64,000 bases of DNA from CBDAQR01 sp965199055 (lineage in GTDB: Bacteria; Pseudomonadota; Gammaproteobacteria; Pseudomonadales; Halieaceae), in NCBI GenBank assembly GCA_965199055.1, contig CBDAQR010000003.1, forward strand, positions 1,240,001-1,304,000, in the 5' to 3' direction. This document shows positions 45,039 through 54,414 of the stretch, piece after piece. The first letter of the stretch is position 1; every line of letters begins with the position of its first letter. The notes below the pieces were generated by a model. It worked only from the letters and a program-made list of their open reading frames with translations, was not told where the DNA came from and did not search any database. Made by a program: the position numbers and the translations under genes.

Positions 45039-45179
45039 GTAATACCTCTCCCGGGTCAATCTGACTCCGATAGGGGTACTGCAAGGTCAGTGCCAACAAG
45101 GCCTCCCGGCCCGGGGGATATTAAACAGCTGTTCTACAAGGGGGGCTCGTCTGCGACGAAAAAAGGATTCTCCCAGGTC

Positions 45180-45509
45180 TTACCACCAGCGCCAGCCGGC
45201 ATCGCGGCCCATAGCGCAGTCTTCATCACGCACGGCTATCACCGATTCTGTGCCACCGCTCGAAAAGCGATTGTCGAAGCTATCGCGACCTTGCTGGTAT
45301 TCCGATTCATTGAGCTTACCCTGGCTACCCGTGCGAATGACCGTAGCATTCCAGCCCAACCAGAGGTCGATACGCTCTGCGCCTTCGATACTGTATTCAT
45401 CGAGCGCCTTTATGATAAATCCACGGCAATAGGAGTTTTCGTTATCGCTCGCCAAACTGGCCGATGCCGACAACAGGAGGGATGCGAAAAGAACAACTGC
45501 TCTAAACAT
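45180..45509 (-). CDS. Small exported hypothetical protein (109 aa)
   Basis: The protein has a clear Sec signal peptide (residues 1-20, ending SASLAS). The mature domain of about 88 residues contains two cysteines (SYCRGF and DEDCAMGRD), which could form a disulfide, and ends GRDAGWRWW. It is probably periplasmic. I do not recognise the family. It lies just after the nitrate reductase operon but is not clearly part of it. Confidence 0.75.
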   Translation of the reverse strand: MFRAVVLFASLLLSASASLASDNENSYCRGFIIKALDEYSIEGAERIDLWLGWNATVIRTGSQGKLNESEYQQGRDSFDNRFSSGGTESVIAVRDEDCAMGRDAGWRWW

Positions 45510-45548
45510 GGGTCTAGCTCCGAGTGGCGAAGCTTACATTCTAACTAA

Positions 45549-46091
45549 TCAGTGGCCGTTGGCCACCCCGACCTGCGGCATATCTGCCAAGCCGATATCT
45601 CGCGCGTGCTGCTCAAAGGCCTTATTTTTCCAGAAGAACGCGCCCGGCATAGTAGTGGGCACTACCAGCACATAGAAAAGTGCTCGGCCGATAATCGATT
45701 GCGCCAGGACCATAGTCAGCAGTAGCAGCCACGCGGGCAGAAACCCAGCCAGGAAATACAGACCGGCAGACAGGGGAACTGCCAATGCCAGCAGAGTATT
45801 TCGTAGCTGATAAGCGCGGCCGAAGGTCGTCTGCTGGACAAAATGTGATACCCCACCCTCATGATCGGCTCTAGACATGGCGCGCGCGTGAAATACCAGG
45901 CCTACAGATTCAACAAGAACCCCCAGCGCGACAGCGAGAACCGCTGGCGTTAACAAGGTGTCGACACTCGAGACCAGCGCGGCCGATCCCAGCAGCAACC
46001 CACCGAGATACATTGATGCACCAACAAACGCGGTGGCAGATTGCCAGTGATTCCAAAACGGGCGCGCCGGTATCAGATAACAGCGCACCAT
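45549..46091 (-). CDS. C-terminal part of DmsC-like membrane anchor (frame-shifted from the ferredoxin-DmsC gene)
   Basis: The 180-residue protein begins MVRCYLIPARPFWNHW and has four hydrophobic segments. It matches the second half of a DmsC-type anchor, including a typical loop after TM4 (ARPFWN). It overlaps the previous gene by 19 bases in a -1 frame, and no independent ribosome site is seen. The natural gene probably continued from the upstream one, so this looks like the product of a single-base deletion, or a translationally coupled split subunit. Confidence 0.8.
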   Translation of the reverse strand: MVRCYLIPARPFWNHWQSATAFVGASMYLGGLLLGSAALVSSVDTLLTPAVLAVALGVLVESVGLVFHARAMSRADHEGGVSHFVQQTTFGRAYQLRNTLLALAVPLSAGLYFLAGFLPAWLLLLTMVLAQSIIGRALFYVLVVPTTMPGAFFWKNKAFEQHARDIGLADMPQVGVANGH

Positions 46092-47359
46092 GTACCGCTG
46101 CCTGCGAATGCCGCCGCTATGGAGAGACCGCTGGACAGCGATGTGAACCCCACTAGCCCCGACAAGCCAGCCAGGCCCGCAAACGCCATAAACAGCGCCG
46201 CTCCGAGACCTTCGCGTGCCATGGGCGAATGACGCAGGTTATTAAAACCACGATATGCACGCAGCGGTTTGCCGAGATGAGTTGCGGATAACAAAAGTCC
46301 GCCGCCCGCCAGGGCGCCGCTCACAACCAGGCCCAGGAGATAGGTAGCCGAAGTGGTGAAGGCGCCCTGGCCGGACAGGGAAGGCGCGGCGCTCAACGTT
46401 AACAGCGCGAACAACCCGATACCCGCTTGCAGTAGCGAGGTAAAGGCAACCAGCGGGTTTTCCCTGGAACTGAGCCGCCCCAGGTTCCAGTGTTTTTCCT
46501 TGCCGGAGGTGCGATCAACCACCGGTTTATAGCGCGTTTCGCCGTCTTCTCGCGTGTATTTGATCGGCATGGAGTCCGGACGAGTGACCTCACGCGGCAT
46601 GGACTTGGTTTGCTGAAAACGAATATTCGGGTGGCTGATTTCGGGATCGGGGAAACCGGGAATACTCGTTTCTATCTGCTCACGATTTTCAGGGGTATTC
46701 TCCACCACCCCAAAGTTGAGGGCGTTACCCAGGCAGGCAGAGACACAGGCGGGCTTCAGGCCGACCTCAAGCCGATCGACGCACATATTGCATTTCTCGA
46801 CGCGGCCATTAACCGGGTCCAGCTGCGGCGCATTGTACGGACACACCCAGGTGCAGTAGCCGCAGCCGAAGCAGATCTCTGGATCTTGCAGAACGGCGCC
46901 ATACTCCGGGTGCTTGGTATAGGCTCGCGTCGGGCATCCCTTCAGGCACACCGGATCGTCGCAGTGATTGCAGGCCATGGAGATATTCATGCGAGTGTAG
47001 TTCGGGTAACTGCCCCCTTCTACATAGCCCACGCTTCGAAAGCTCAGGTGTGGGGCCAGGTCATTCTTCTCACTGCAAGCCGATTCACAGGCATGACAAC
47101 CGATGCAGTTATCCGCGGTGAAGTGGAACGCATGCTGTTTGTTTCGATGGGGATTAAAACCCACCTCTGAAACACCGTTGATATTGAGTGAGACCGCCTC
47201 GTCAACCAGGTCATAGAGGGCGATTCGATCTCCGTAACGATTGGTGTCTTCGGTCTCAACGTCATTGAGCTTGGCGTAGTCGGGCTCATTGTCGCGGAGT
47301 GGAAAAATCGACTCGGAGGCGCGCTGTTCGGCAATGGGCTCGAACATCTTTACGGTCAT
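46073..47359 (-). CDS. Four-cluster ferredoxin fused to DmsC-like membrane anchor (N-terminal part)
   Basis: The 428-residue protein holds four [4Fe-4S] sites in DmsB order: Cys85/88/91/95, Cys130/133/138/142, Cys163/166/169/173 and Cys190/193/205/209. From about residue 305 there are three or four membrane helices of the DmsC type (VAFTSLLQAGIGLFALLTL, YLLGLVVSGALAGGGLLLSATHLG, AGLAGLSGLVGF). It stops just as the fourth helix ends. It follows the nitrate reductase catalytic gene with touching ends. It would carry electrons from membrane quinol to the molybdoenzyme. Confidence 0.88.
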   Translation of the reverse strand: MTVKMFEPIAEQRASESIFPLRDNEPDYAKLNDVETEDTNRYGDRIALYDLVDEAVSLNINGVSEVGFNPHRNKQHAFHFTADNCIGCHACESACSEKNDLAPHLSFRSVGYVEGGSYPNYTRMNISMACNHCDDPVCLKGCPTRAYTKHPEYGAVLQDPEICFGCGYCTWVCPYNAPQLDPVNGRVEKCNMCVDRLEVGLKPACVSACLGNALNFGVVENTPENREQIETSIPGFPDPEISHPNIRFQQTKSMPREVTRPDSMPIKYTREDGETRYKPVVDRTSGKEKHWNLGRLSSRENPLVAFTSLLQAGIGLFALLTLSAAPSLSGQGAFTTSATYLLGLVVSGALAGGGLLLSATHLGKPLRAYRGFNNLRHSPMAREGLGAALFMAFAGLAGLSGLVGFTSLSSGLSIAAAFAGSGTWCAVI

Positions 47360-49557
47360 CAGTAGGTCCTGCTGGCTTTGTTGAGGCGCGCCGCTTCCAT
47401 CTGACTCACAGATTCAATGCGCACCGCACACTGTTTAAACGCGGGTTGTCTCGAATGCGGATCGAGCAATCCCAATGAGAGGCGATTGACGCAGTCGTGA
47501 AAGTGAAACGGTACGAAGACCATGTTATGCGGCACGCGCTGGGTCAGCTGCACCATGACGATGGCGTCGCCGCGCCGACTGACCAGGCGCACATAATCCA
47601 TATGGTTAATGCCGAGTTCCGCCGCCGCATCCGGATTCATCTCCATGTAAGCCGTGGGGCTGAACTTATTACAATTGCCTACCTTGCCGGTCCGGGTTCG
47701 GGTATGAAAGTGCTCAACTACGCGCCCGGTATTGAGCCAAAAGGGGAAGTCCGCATCCGGCCGTTCGTTGTTATCTTTCCACTCGGCGGCAATGAGCTTC
47801 GCCTTACCGTCAGCAAAGGGGAAGATACCGTCACCGTAGAGACGCGCCGCACCCTCAGATTCGCCCTCTCGCAACGGCCATTGTTGACCACGGGCCGCCA
47901 GGATAGTCTTGTGACTCATGCCGCTCATATCGAGATAGCGAGGACCGCCGTGGGCCGCCTTGCCCTTCGATAGCACCGCAATCTCATCGAAAACCTCGGC
48001 CGCCGAGTCGGGAAAATGCATGTTCTCGTAGCCCTCAAATCGCTTCGCCATCTGATTGAAGATCCACAGGTCGGGCTTGGAATCTCCCAGAGCGGGTTTC
48101 ACCTGCGTCACCAGATTTACCCTGCGCTCGGTATTGGTAAAGGTGCCCTCCTTCTCAGCCCAGATAGAGGCCGGGAAGAATGCATGGGCGTACTGGGCCG
48201 TCTCCATATCGGTATAGGGATCCTGCACGACCAGATACTCGAGCTTTTCAAGCGTCTTGCGCATGCGCCCGGTGTTTGGCATGGACGTCATGGGGTTGGT
48301 CGCGACGAGCCACAGCGCCTTGATCTGGCCGGATTCGATAGCGGGAAAAATATCGGTCATGGCCAGACCGCGCTGCTGCGGAAAGAACTCGGGATCCACG
48401 CCCCAGAACTTGCCCACTTCCTCCCGGTGCTCGGGGTTTTCCAGCAAACGGTGCCCGGCAAGACCTGTGGTCGAGCCCCACTCGCGAGTACCCATCGCAT
48501 TGCACTGCCCGGTAATGGATAGCGACGTAGCGCCAGGCTTGCCGATGTTCCCGGTTATCAGATTCAAGTTATTGATGGCACACACCCCGTCGGAACCGTG
48601 AGTGCTCTGGTTGATGCCCATGGTCCAGATACTCATGGCCGCATCGACGCCAGCGTAGAGGCGCGCCACCTGGCGGATTAAATCTTCGCTGATCCCGGTT
48701 ATCTTGGAGGTGGTCAGGGGATCGTAGCGGCCGACAAGCTCCACAAATTCTTCACGACCATTGCAGTGAGCGGCTATGTAGTCTTCATCCGCCAGCCCCT
48801 CTTCCAGAATCACATGGGCAAGACCATTTAACAGGGCCAGATCCGTGCCCGGAGTGATCGGCAGATGGATATCGGCAAACTGCGCGAACATCGTCACCCG
48901 CGGGTCGACGACGATAATCGGAAACTTGCGCTGTTCCAGTGCCTCTTTCAGGCGCCAGTAGATGACCGGATGCTGCTCCGGCAGGTTGGAGCCAAAGGCC
49001 AGCAGGCAATCCGTATGGGAAAAATCGTCATAGCAGCCGGGAGGGCCATCAGCGCCGAAAGAGCGCTTATAGCCAGAAACGGCCGATGCCATGCACAGCG
49101 TCGTGTTACCACAGTAGTTGTTGGTACCGATCAAACCGCGCGTGAGCTTACCGTGGGTATAGAACTCTTCGGTGAGTAACTGCCCGGTGGATACGACGGC
49201 CACCGCGTCACGGCCATACTGAGACTGTATACGCTTGAATTCGGCTGCGGTTTTATCCAGCACCGTATCCCAGTCCGTTTGCTGCCACTCATCCCAGTAG
49301 TTCTCGCGCAGCAGCGGGGTGGTGGCGCGGCCCTCGGCCTCAAAGATCGACGCCTCAGTGATACCTTTGATGCAAAGCTTGCCCTGATTTACCGGCGCAT
49401 CGGCGACGCCGCGTGTGGTAACGGCTTCGCCCTTGGCGTTCAACCCCACTTCCATAGCACAACCGGTTGAGCAGTAGCCACAGGTGGCGTACTTCCACTC
49501 CTGCACGCCCTTATCGGGAATGACAATCGGATTCTTCTTCGAGCGACCGAACAACAT
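47359..49557 (-). CDS. Molybdopterin nitrate reductase, assimilatory type
   Basis: The 732-residue protein has the N-terminal [4Fe-4S] motif Cys26-x2-Cys29-x3-Cys33 and Cys62, then the molybdopterin-guanine-dinucleotide fold (YCGNTTLCMASAVSGYKRSFGADGPPGCYDD contains the Mo ligand Cys region). The C-terminal dinucleotide-binding domain has WLNTGRVVEHFHTRTRTGK. There is no Tat signal, so it is cytoplasmic. The usual C-terminal [2Fe-2S] BFD domain of NasA is missing. The genes on either side (nirBD upstream, ferredoxin-DmsC downstream) indicate nitrate to nitrite for assimilation, with a membrane electron donor. Confidence 0.93.
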   Translation of the reverse strand: MLFGRSKKNPIVIPDKGVQEWKYATCGYCSTGCAMEVGLNAKGEAVTTRGVADAPVNQGKLCIKGITEASIFEAEGRATTPLLRENYWDEWQQTDWDTVLDKTAAEFKRIQSQYGRDAVAVVSTGQLLTEEFYTHGKLTRGLIGTNNYCGNTTLCMASAVSGYKRSFGADGPPGCYDDFSHTDCLLAFGSNLPEQHPVIYWRLKEALEQRKFPIIVVDPRVTMFAQFADIHLPITPGTDLALLNGLAHVILEEGLADEDYIAAHCNGREEFVELVGRYDPLTTSKITGISEDLIRQVARLYAGVDAAMSIWTMGINQSTHGSDGVCAINNLNLITGNIGKPGATSLSITGQCNAMGTREWGSTTGLAGHRLLENPEHREEVGKFWGVDPEFFPQQRGLAMTDIFPAIESGQIKALWLVATNPMTSMPNTGRMRKTLEKLEYLVVQDPYTDMETAQYAHAFFPASIWAEKEGTFTNTERRVNLVTQVKPALGDSKPDLWIFNQMAKRFEGYENMHFPDSAAEVFDEIAVLSKGKAAHGGPRYLDMSGMSHKTILAARGQQWPLREGESEGAARLYGDGIFPFADGKAKLIAAEWKDNNERPDADFPFWLNTGRVVEHFHTRTRTGKVGNCNKFSPTAYMEMNPDAAAELGINHMDYVRLVSRRGDAIVMVQLTQRVPHNMVFVPFHFHDCVNRLSLGLLDPHSRQPAFKQCAVRIESVSQMEAARLNKASRTY

Positions 49558-49561
49558 GATC

Positions 49562-49936
49562 TTAGGCGGCCACCTGAACCTTGCCGCCGCTAACCCGGAT
49601 TTCCCAGGTGCGCAGCTGAACGTTTTCTTCCAGGCATTCGCCCGTTGCCAGGTCGAAATGTTGTTTATAGACCGGCGATGCTACAACGGTTTTATCGGCG
49701 AGACTGCCGACGATGCCGCGCGACAGCACGTTCGCTTCACTGAACGGGTCGCGATTATCAATGGCGAAGAATCGTTGCACCTGCTTATCACCGCTGCCCT
49801 CACAGACGCGAAACAGTGCCACCTGATGATTGCCCAGTAGCGCACAGCGGCCGCCATTACGTGGGATATCGTCAATATCGCACACCGTTTGCCAATTTGT
49901 ACTCATAACGCTCTTCGCTTCTTCCGGAATGACCAT
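49562..49936 (-). CDS. nirD: Nitrite reductase (NADH) small subunit
   Basis: The 124-residue Rieske-like NirD has the fold VCDIDDIPRNGGRCALLGNHQVALFRV, IVGSLADKTVVASPVYKQHFDLATGECLE. It lacks iron-sulfur ligands, as usual for NirD. ATG 49936 has the strong AGGGGG site; ATG 49906 is a weaker alternative and matches the usual N-terminus better. It lies eight bases after nirB and four before the nitrate reductase gene. Confidence 0.94.
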   Translation of the reverse strand: MVIPEEAKSVMSTNWQTVCDIDDIPRNGGRCALLGNHQVALFRVCEGSGDKQVQRFFAIDNRDPFSEANVLSRGIVGSLADKTVVASPVYKQHFDLATGECLEENVQLRTWEIRVSGGKVQVAA

Positions 49937-49944
49937 GTTTCCCC

Positions 49945-52488
49945 CTACCCTGTCGCTAGAATGTCAACCGCGAGGTCCTCGCGCTCGTCCTCACGAGCGG
50001 GCCTGATCTGTTCGCGCTCGCGGGCAAACACCACATTGCTGTCGGCCGCATCACTGTTAACAAAATGGGAGAACTGCTTGACCTTGTCGGGATTTTCCAC
50101 GGTGGTTTTCCACTCGCACTGGTAGGTGCCGACGATATGATTCATCTGCTCCTCCAGTTCGGCACAGAGGCCGAGTTTGTCGTCCAGGACGACCTCCTTC
50201 AGGTAATCGAGACCCCCCTCAAGGTTATCCATCCATACCGAGGTACGCTGCAGGCGATCAGCCGTGCGTATGTAGAACATCAGGAATCGATCGATGGTTC
50301 GAATGAGCTCTTCGTCGCTGAGATCGGTGGCGAACAGGTCGGCGTGACGAGGCTTCATACCGCCGTTGCCGCAAACGTAAAGATTCCAGCCATTTTCCGT
50401 CGCGATAACGCCAAAATCCTTGCTTTGGGCCTCGGCGCACTCTCGGGTGCAACCGGAGACTGCCGACTTTAGCTTGTGCGGTGCGCGCAGTCCCTTATAA
50501 CGATTCTCGATGGCAATCGCCATGCCCACGGAATCCTGCACCCCATAGCGGCACCAGGTACTGCCCACGCAGGACTTTACGGTGCGCAATGCCTTGGCAT
50601 AGGCATGGCCCGATTCGAAGCCGGCCGCAATCAGTTTTTCCCAGATCTCCGGCAGCTGTTCTGAGCGGGCGCCGAACAGGTCGATACGCTGGCCACCCGT
50701 GATCTTGCAGTAGAGGTCATACTCTTTCGCGACCTCACCGAGCACGATCAGCTTTTCCGGTGTGATCTCGCCACCGGCGACCCGCGGCACGATCGAATAG
50801 GTTCCGTTCTTCTGCATGTTCGCCAGGAAGCGGTCGTTCGTATCCTGCAGGGTCTGGTGTTCCTCTTGCAGCACATAGTCGTTCCAGCAACTGGCGAGAA
50901 TCGAGGCTACGGCCGGTTTGCAGATATCACAGCCCTGGCCGCTGCCTTTCTTTGCCAGTAACTCCTCGAAGCTACGAATATTCTCCACCCGCACCATGGT
51001 GTAAATGTCCTGGCGGGTATAGGGGAAATGCTCACAAATGCTCGTATCGACCTCCATGCCCCGGGCCGCCATCTCATCATCGACGATGTTCTTCAACAGC
51101 GCCGCACAGCCACCACAGCCGGTGCTCGCTTTGGTCTCGCTCTTAACATCGCCGAGAGAACAACAACCGGCGTCGAACGCTCCAATAATGTCGCCCTTGC
51201 TGACATTGTGGCAGGAGCAGATCGTGGCTGTTGCAGGCAATGCCGAGGCGCCAAGAGCTATACCACCCTCTACATTTGGCAGGATCATGCCCTCGGGTTC
51301 GGCGGGCAGCTCGATCGCATTCAGGTAGTACTGCAACAGACTGTCGTAATCGGAGCAATCGCCCACCAGCACCGCCCCAAGCAGCAGCTTGCCATCCGCT
51401 GACGTAATGATGCGCTTGTACACGGCTTCGCGTTCATCGCTGAACGTAAACGCGATACTGCCCTCGGCGTGGCCGTGTGCATCGCCAATCGATCCTACGT
51501 CGACACCCAGCAATTTCAGCTTGGTACTCATGTCAGCACCCTGAAACTGCAATTGCTCGCCGCCGAACTGGGAGACAGCCACTTCCGCCATCCGGTAACC
51601 GGGCGCGACCAGGCCAAAGATACGCCCGCCAAACAGGGCGCACTCACCGATAGCATAGATGTCCGTATCGCTGGTACGGCAGTGGTAATCGACCACGATA
51701 CCTCCGCGCTCCCCGACCTCGATATCCGCATCGCGGGCTAGAGAATCCTCAGGACGAATGCCCGCGGAGAACACGATCATATCGGTTTCCAGTTCGGAGC
51801 CGTCCGCAAACACCATTTTGAAGCGACACGATTCTCCAGCCACGATTTCCTGGGTGGCTTTACTGGTATGCACATTGACACCGAGACCCTCGATCTTGCG
51901 CCGCAGCATGGCACTGCCACCGTCGTCCAACTGCACGCCCATCAGCCCGGGAGCAAATTCCACGACATGCGTGTCCAGGCCAAGATTGCGCAGCGCATTG
52001 GCGCACTCCAATCCCAACAGACCGCCACCCACCACTACGCCGACTTTGCTGTCCTGCGCCGAAGCTTTGATCGCACCCAGATCGTCGATGGTGCGATAGG
52101 TCAGCCGATGCTCTCCTTCCCCACCCGGAATCGGCGGCACAAACGGATAGGAGCCCGTGGCCAGTACCAGCTTGTCGTAGTCGAAGTAGCGACCGCCCTC
52201 GGTAGCCACACGCTTAAGGTCGCGCTGTATAACTGTGACCGGATCACCAAAATGCGCATCAATACCCAGGGACTGATAGTGCTCGCGAGTAGTCAGTGCC
52301 AGGTCGGCAGGCTCCTTGCCAGAGAACACCTCAGATAAGTGCACCCGGTCATAAGCGGGACGTGCCTCGCCACCGATTACGGTGATATCTGCCGCTGCTT
52401 CGCCCTGAGCTAGTTGTTCCGCGAAGTGATGACCGACCATGCCGTTGCCGATCACCAGAATTTTCTGTTTGCTCATACTTGTACTCAT
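49945..52488 (-). CDS. nirB: Nitrite reductase (NADH) large subunit
   Basis: The enzyme (847 residues from ATG 52488; a GTG at 52506 and an ATG at 52476 are alternatives) reduces nitrite to ammonium. Domains in order are: FAD/NAD(P) oxidoreductase (ILVIGNGMVGHHF, then VGVVVGGGLLGLECANAL); BFD [2Fe-2S] domain with CSCHNVS and STGCGGC; and sirohaem/[4Fe-4S] half with VGSTWCRYGVQDS and SGCTRECAEAQSKDFG supplying the cluster cysteines. It overlaps or abuts the ABC ATPase gene. Upstream nasT/nasS imply nitrate/nitrite control. Confidence 0.96.
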   Translation of the reverse strand: MSTSMSKQKILVIGNGMVGHHFAEQLAQGEAAADITVIGGEARPAYDRVHLSEVFSGKEPADLALTTREHYQSLGIDAHFGDPVTVIQRDLKRVATEGGRYFDYDKLVLATGSYPFVPPIPGGEGEHRLTYRTIDDLGAIKASAQDSKVGVVVGGGLLGLECANALRNLGLDTHVVEFAPGLMGVQLDDGGSAMLRRKIEGLGVNVHTSKATQEIVAGESCRFKMVFADGSELETDMIVFSAGIRPEDSLARDADIEVGERGGIVVDYHCRTSDTDIYAIGECALFGGRIFGLVAPGYRMAEVAVSQFGGEQLQFQGADMSTKLKLLGVDVGSIGDAHGHAEGSIAFTFSDEREAVYKRIITSADGKLLLGAVLVGDCSDYDSLLQYYLNAIELPAEPEGMILPNVEGGIALGASALPATATICSCHNVSKGDIIGAFDAGCCSLGDVKSETKASTGCGGCAALLKNIVDDEMAARGMEVDTSICEHFPYTRQDIYTMVRVENIRSFEELLAKKGSGQGCDICKPAVASILASCWNDYVLQEEHQTLQDTNDRFLANMQKNGTYSIVPRVAGGEITPEKLIVLGEVAKEYDLYCKITGGQRIDLFGARSEQLPEIWEKLIAAGFESGHAYAKALRTVKSCVGSTWCRYGVQDSVGMAIAIENRYKGLRAPHKLKSAVSGCTRECAEAQSKDFGVIATENGWNLYVCGNGGMKPRHADLFATDLSDEELIRTIDRFLMFYIRTADRLQRTSVWMDNLEGGLDYLKEVVLDDKLGLCAELEEQMNHIVGTYQCEWKTTVENPDKVKQFSHFVNSDAADSNVVFAREREQIRPAREDEREDLAVDILATG

Positions 52489-52492
52489 GGTT

Positions 52493-53371
52493 TCAGGCCG
52501 CTTCACCGCCGCTTACAACACGCAGCCGTGTATCGTCTTCGGTTTCTGCATCCTCGTCCTGACGCTCCTCCTCGGCCAGCACGGCCGGGTTGCGTTGCTT
52601 CGCATAGAGGAAGTTCAGCACCTGCTGGCGGACGTGATTGAAATCAGGATCTTCGGCCAGCGCCAATCGATCACGCGGGCGCGGCAACTCGACATCAAGC
52701 ACTTCACCAATGGTGGCTGCGGGGCCGTTAGTCATCATGACAATGCGATCTGACAGCAGCACGGCTTCGTCAACATCGTGAGTAATCATGATCACCGTGT
52801 TACCCAGTTCCGCCTGAATCTCCATCAATGAGTCCTGCAGATGTGCGCGAGTCAGCGCATCCAACGCGCCAAACGGTTCATCCATCAGCAGCACCTTGGG
52901 CTGCATAGCCAGGCATCGGGCAATGCCCACGCGCTGCTTCATGCCGCCAGAAATTTCACTCGGCAGCTTGTCCATCGCATGATCCATATGCACCAAATGC
53001 AGGTTGTGCTCGATCCATTCGCGTTGCTCGGCCTTGTTTTTCTGGCCCTTGAATACTTGCTTTACCGCCAGTTCAACGTTGTCGTAAACGCTGAGCCAGG
53101 GCATCAGGGCATGATTCTGGAACACCACCGCCCGGTCGGGGCCAGGCTCATTCACTTCCCTGCTTTCCAGGATGACTCCACCTTCGGTGGCTTTTTCCAG
53201 GCCTGCGACAATATTTAGCAATGTCGATTTGCCGCAACCGGAATGCCCGATCAGCGAGATAAACTCACCTTGATCGATCTTCAGGTTCACGCCCTGCAGG
53301 GCGCGAAAGGGGTCGCCGTCGGTGGGAAACTCAATTCCAACACCGCTAATATCCAAATAGGTACGGGGCAT
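52493..53371 (-). CDS. Nitrate ABC transporter ATP-binding protein
   Basis: The 292-residue ATPase has Walker A GHSGCGKST, signature SGGMKQRVGIARCLA, Walker B VLLMDEPFGALD and the H-loop MITHD, as in NrtD/NrtC. It has no NrtA-like regulatory tail, only an acidic extension of about 40 residues. ATG 53371 with GGA upstream is preferred to a longer reading in nrtB. It pairs with nrtB and nrtA. Confidence 0.94.
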   Translation of the reverse strand: MPRTYLDISGVGIEFPTDGDPFRALQGVNLKIDQGEFISLIGHSGCGKSTLLNIVAGLEKATEGGVILESREVNEPGPDRAVVFQNHALMPWLSVYDNVELAVKQVFKGQKNKAEQREWIEHNLHLVHMDHAMDKLPSEISGGMKQRVGIARCLAMQPKVLLMDEPFGALDALTRAHLQDSLMEIQAELGNTVIMITHDVDEAVLLSDRIVMMTNGPAATIGEVLDVELPRPRDRLALAEDPDFNHVRQQVLNFLYAKQRNPAVLAEEERQDEDAETEDDTRLRVVSGGEAA

Positions 53372-53382
53372 AATGTTTCCTA

Positions 53383-54414
53383 TCAGCGCAGGATGGCTTG
53401 TTTGTCCCAGCTGACCCGCTTTTGCAGAGTCAACATGAGCTTGTCCAGGGCGAAACCGATCAGACCAATAACGATCACGGCACACATGATGCGGCCCAGT
53501 GAATTGGAGCTACCGTTCTGGAATTCGTCCCAGATGAACTTGCCGAGGCCCGGGTTCTGGGCCAGCATCTCCGCCGCGATGAGCACCATCCAGCCAGTGG
53601 CGAGGGAGAGGCGCAGACCGGTGAAGATCATCGGCACCGCAGATGGCAGTACGATTTTCCGCACGTGCACGAGGGTTGGCAGCGCCATGACCCGGCTCAC
53701 GTTAACGAGATCTTTATCGATACTGCCTACACCGACGGTCGTGTTGATAACCGTGGGCCAGAGGCAACACAGCGCTACCGTAAACGCAGAATTCAGGAAG
53801 GATTTGTCGAAGATTGGGTCTTCGCTGACATAGGTAGCACTCACCACCATGGTTACCAGCGGCAACCAGGCCAGGGGTGATACCGGCTTGAATACCTGAA
53901 TGATCGGGTTGATCGCCGAGTAAATAGTTTCGCTAAGACCGCAAACGATACCTAAGGGCACGGCGATCAGCGTGGCGATCAGAAAGCCGAAGGCCACCGT
54001 ATAGAGACTGGTGACAATCTGATCGAAAAAGGTTGGCTTGCCCGTGTAACTGCGCCACTTGATCTTCGCATCGGGATTCTTTTCTAACTTGGCCGCGTTG
54101 CGCTTCTCTTGCCGTTCATAAAACGCTGATGCTTTATCACGCTCGCGTTGATGCTCCTCGACCAGCTTGTTGCCTTGCTCCCAGACCTGCACGGGGCCAG
54201 GAAACTGGCCCAGCGAAGTCTCGATATTGTTGGCCGCCATCTGCCAGCAGAACAGGAATACCAGGATGCCGACCAGCAGCAGCCCGGTTATTCGCAGGAT
54301 GCGGTTGATGTGGCTGCCCCAGGGTTTAGAAGCCAACTCCGAGGCGGGCGTGGAGCGCAACTCGCTAACAACGTTCGAGGGCAACTCCGCGGTGTCGAGG
54401 GTAACTGTGTTCAA
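53383..54414 (-). CDS. nrtB: Nitrate ABC transporter permease
   Basis: The 343-residue inner-membrane protein has a long N-terminal tail, TM1 (about 42-62), and the binding-protein-dependent permease core with the EAA-like loop (ALPTLVHVRKIVLPSAVPMIFTGLRLSL). Between TM1 and TM2 lies a charged periplasmic region of about 55 residues (EEHQRERDKASAFYERQEKR) longer than in cyanobacterial NrtB. The start is TTG 54414, overlapping the nrtA stop (TTGA). It imports nitrate or nitrite. Confidence 0.93.
   Translation of the reverse strand: MNTVTLDTAELPSNVVSELRSTPASELASKPWGSHINRILRITGLLLVGILVFLFCWQMAANNIETSLGQFPGPVQVWEQGNKLVEEHQRERDKASAFYERQEKRNAAKLEKNPDAKIKWRSYTGKPTFFDQIVTSLYTVAFGFLIATLIAVPLGIVCGLSETIYSAINPIIQVFKPVSPLAWLPLVTMVVSATYVSEDPIFDKSFLNSAFTVALCCLWPTVINTTVGVGSIDKDLVNVSRVMALPTLVHVRKIVLPSAVPMIFTGLRLSLATGWMVLIAAEMLAQNPGLGKFIWDEFQNGSSNSLGRIMCAVIVIGLIGFALDKLMLTLQKRVSWDKQAILR

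Noticed and set aside
46490..47170. 226-codon open frame antisense to the four-cluster ferredoxin
   Set aside because: The cysteine motifs on the other strand prove that strand codes. The antisense frame is a by-product.
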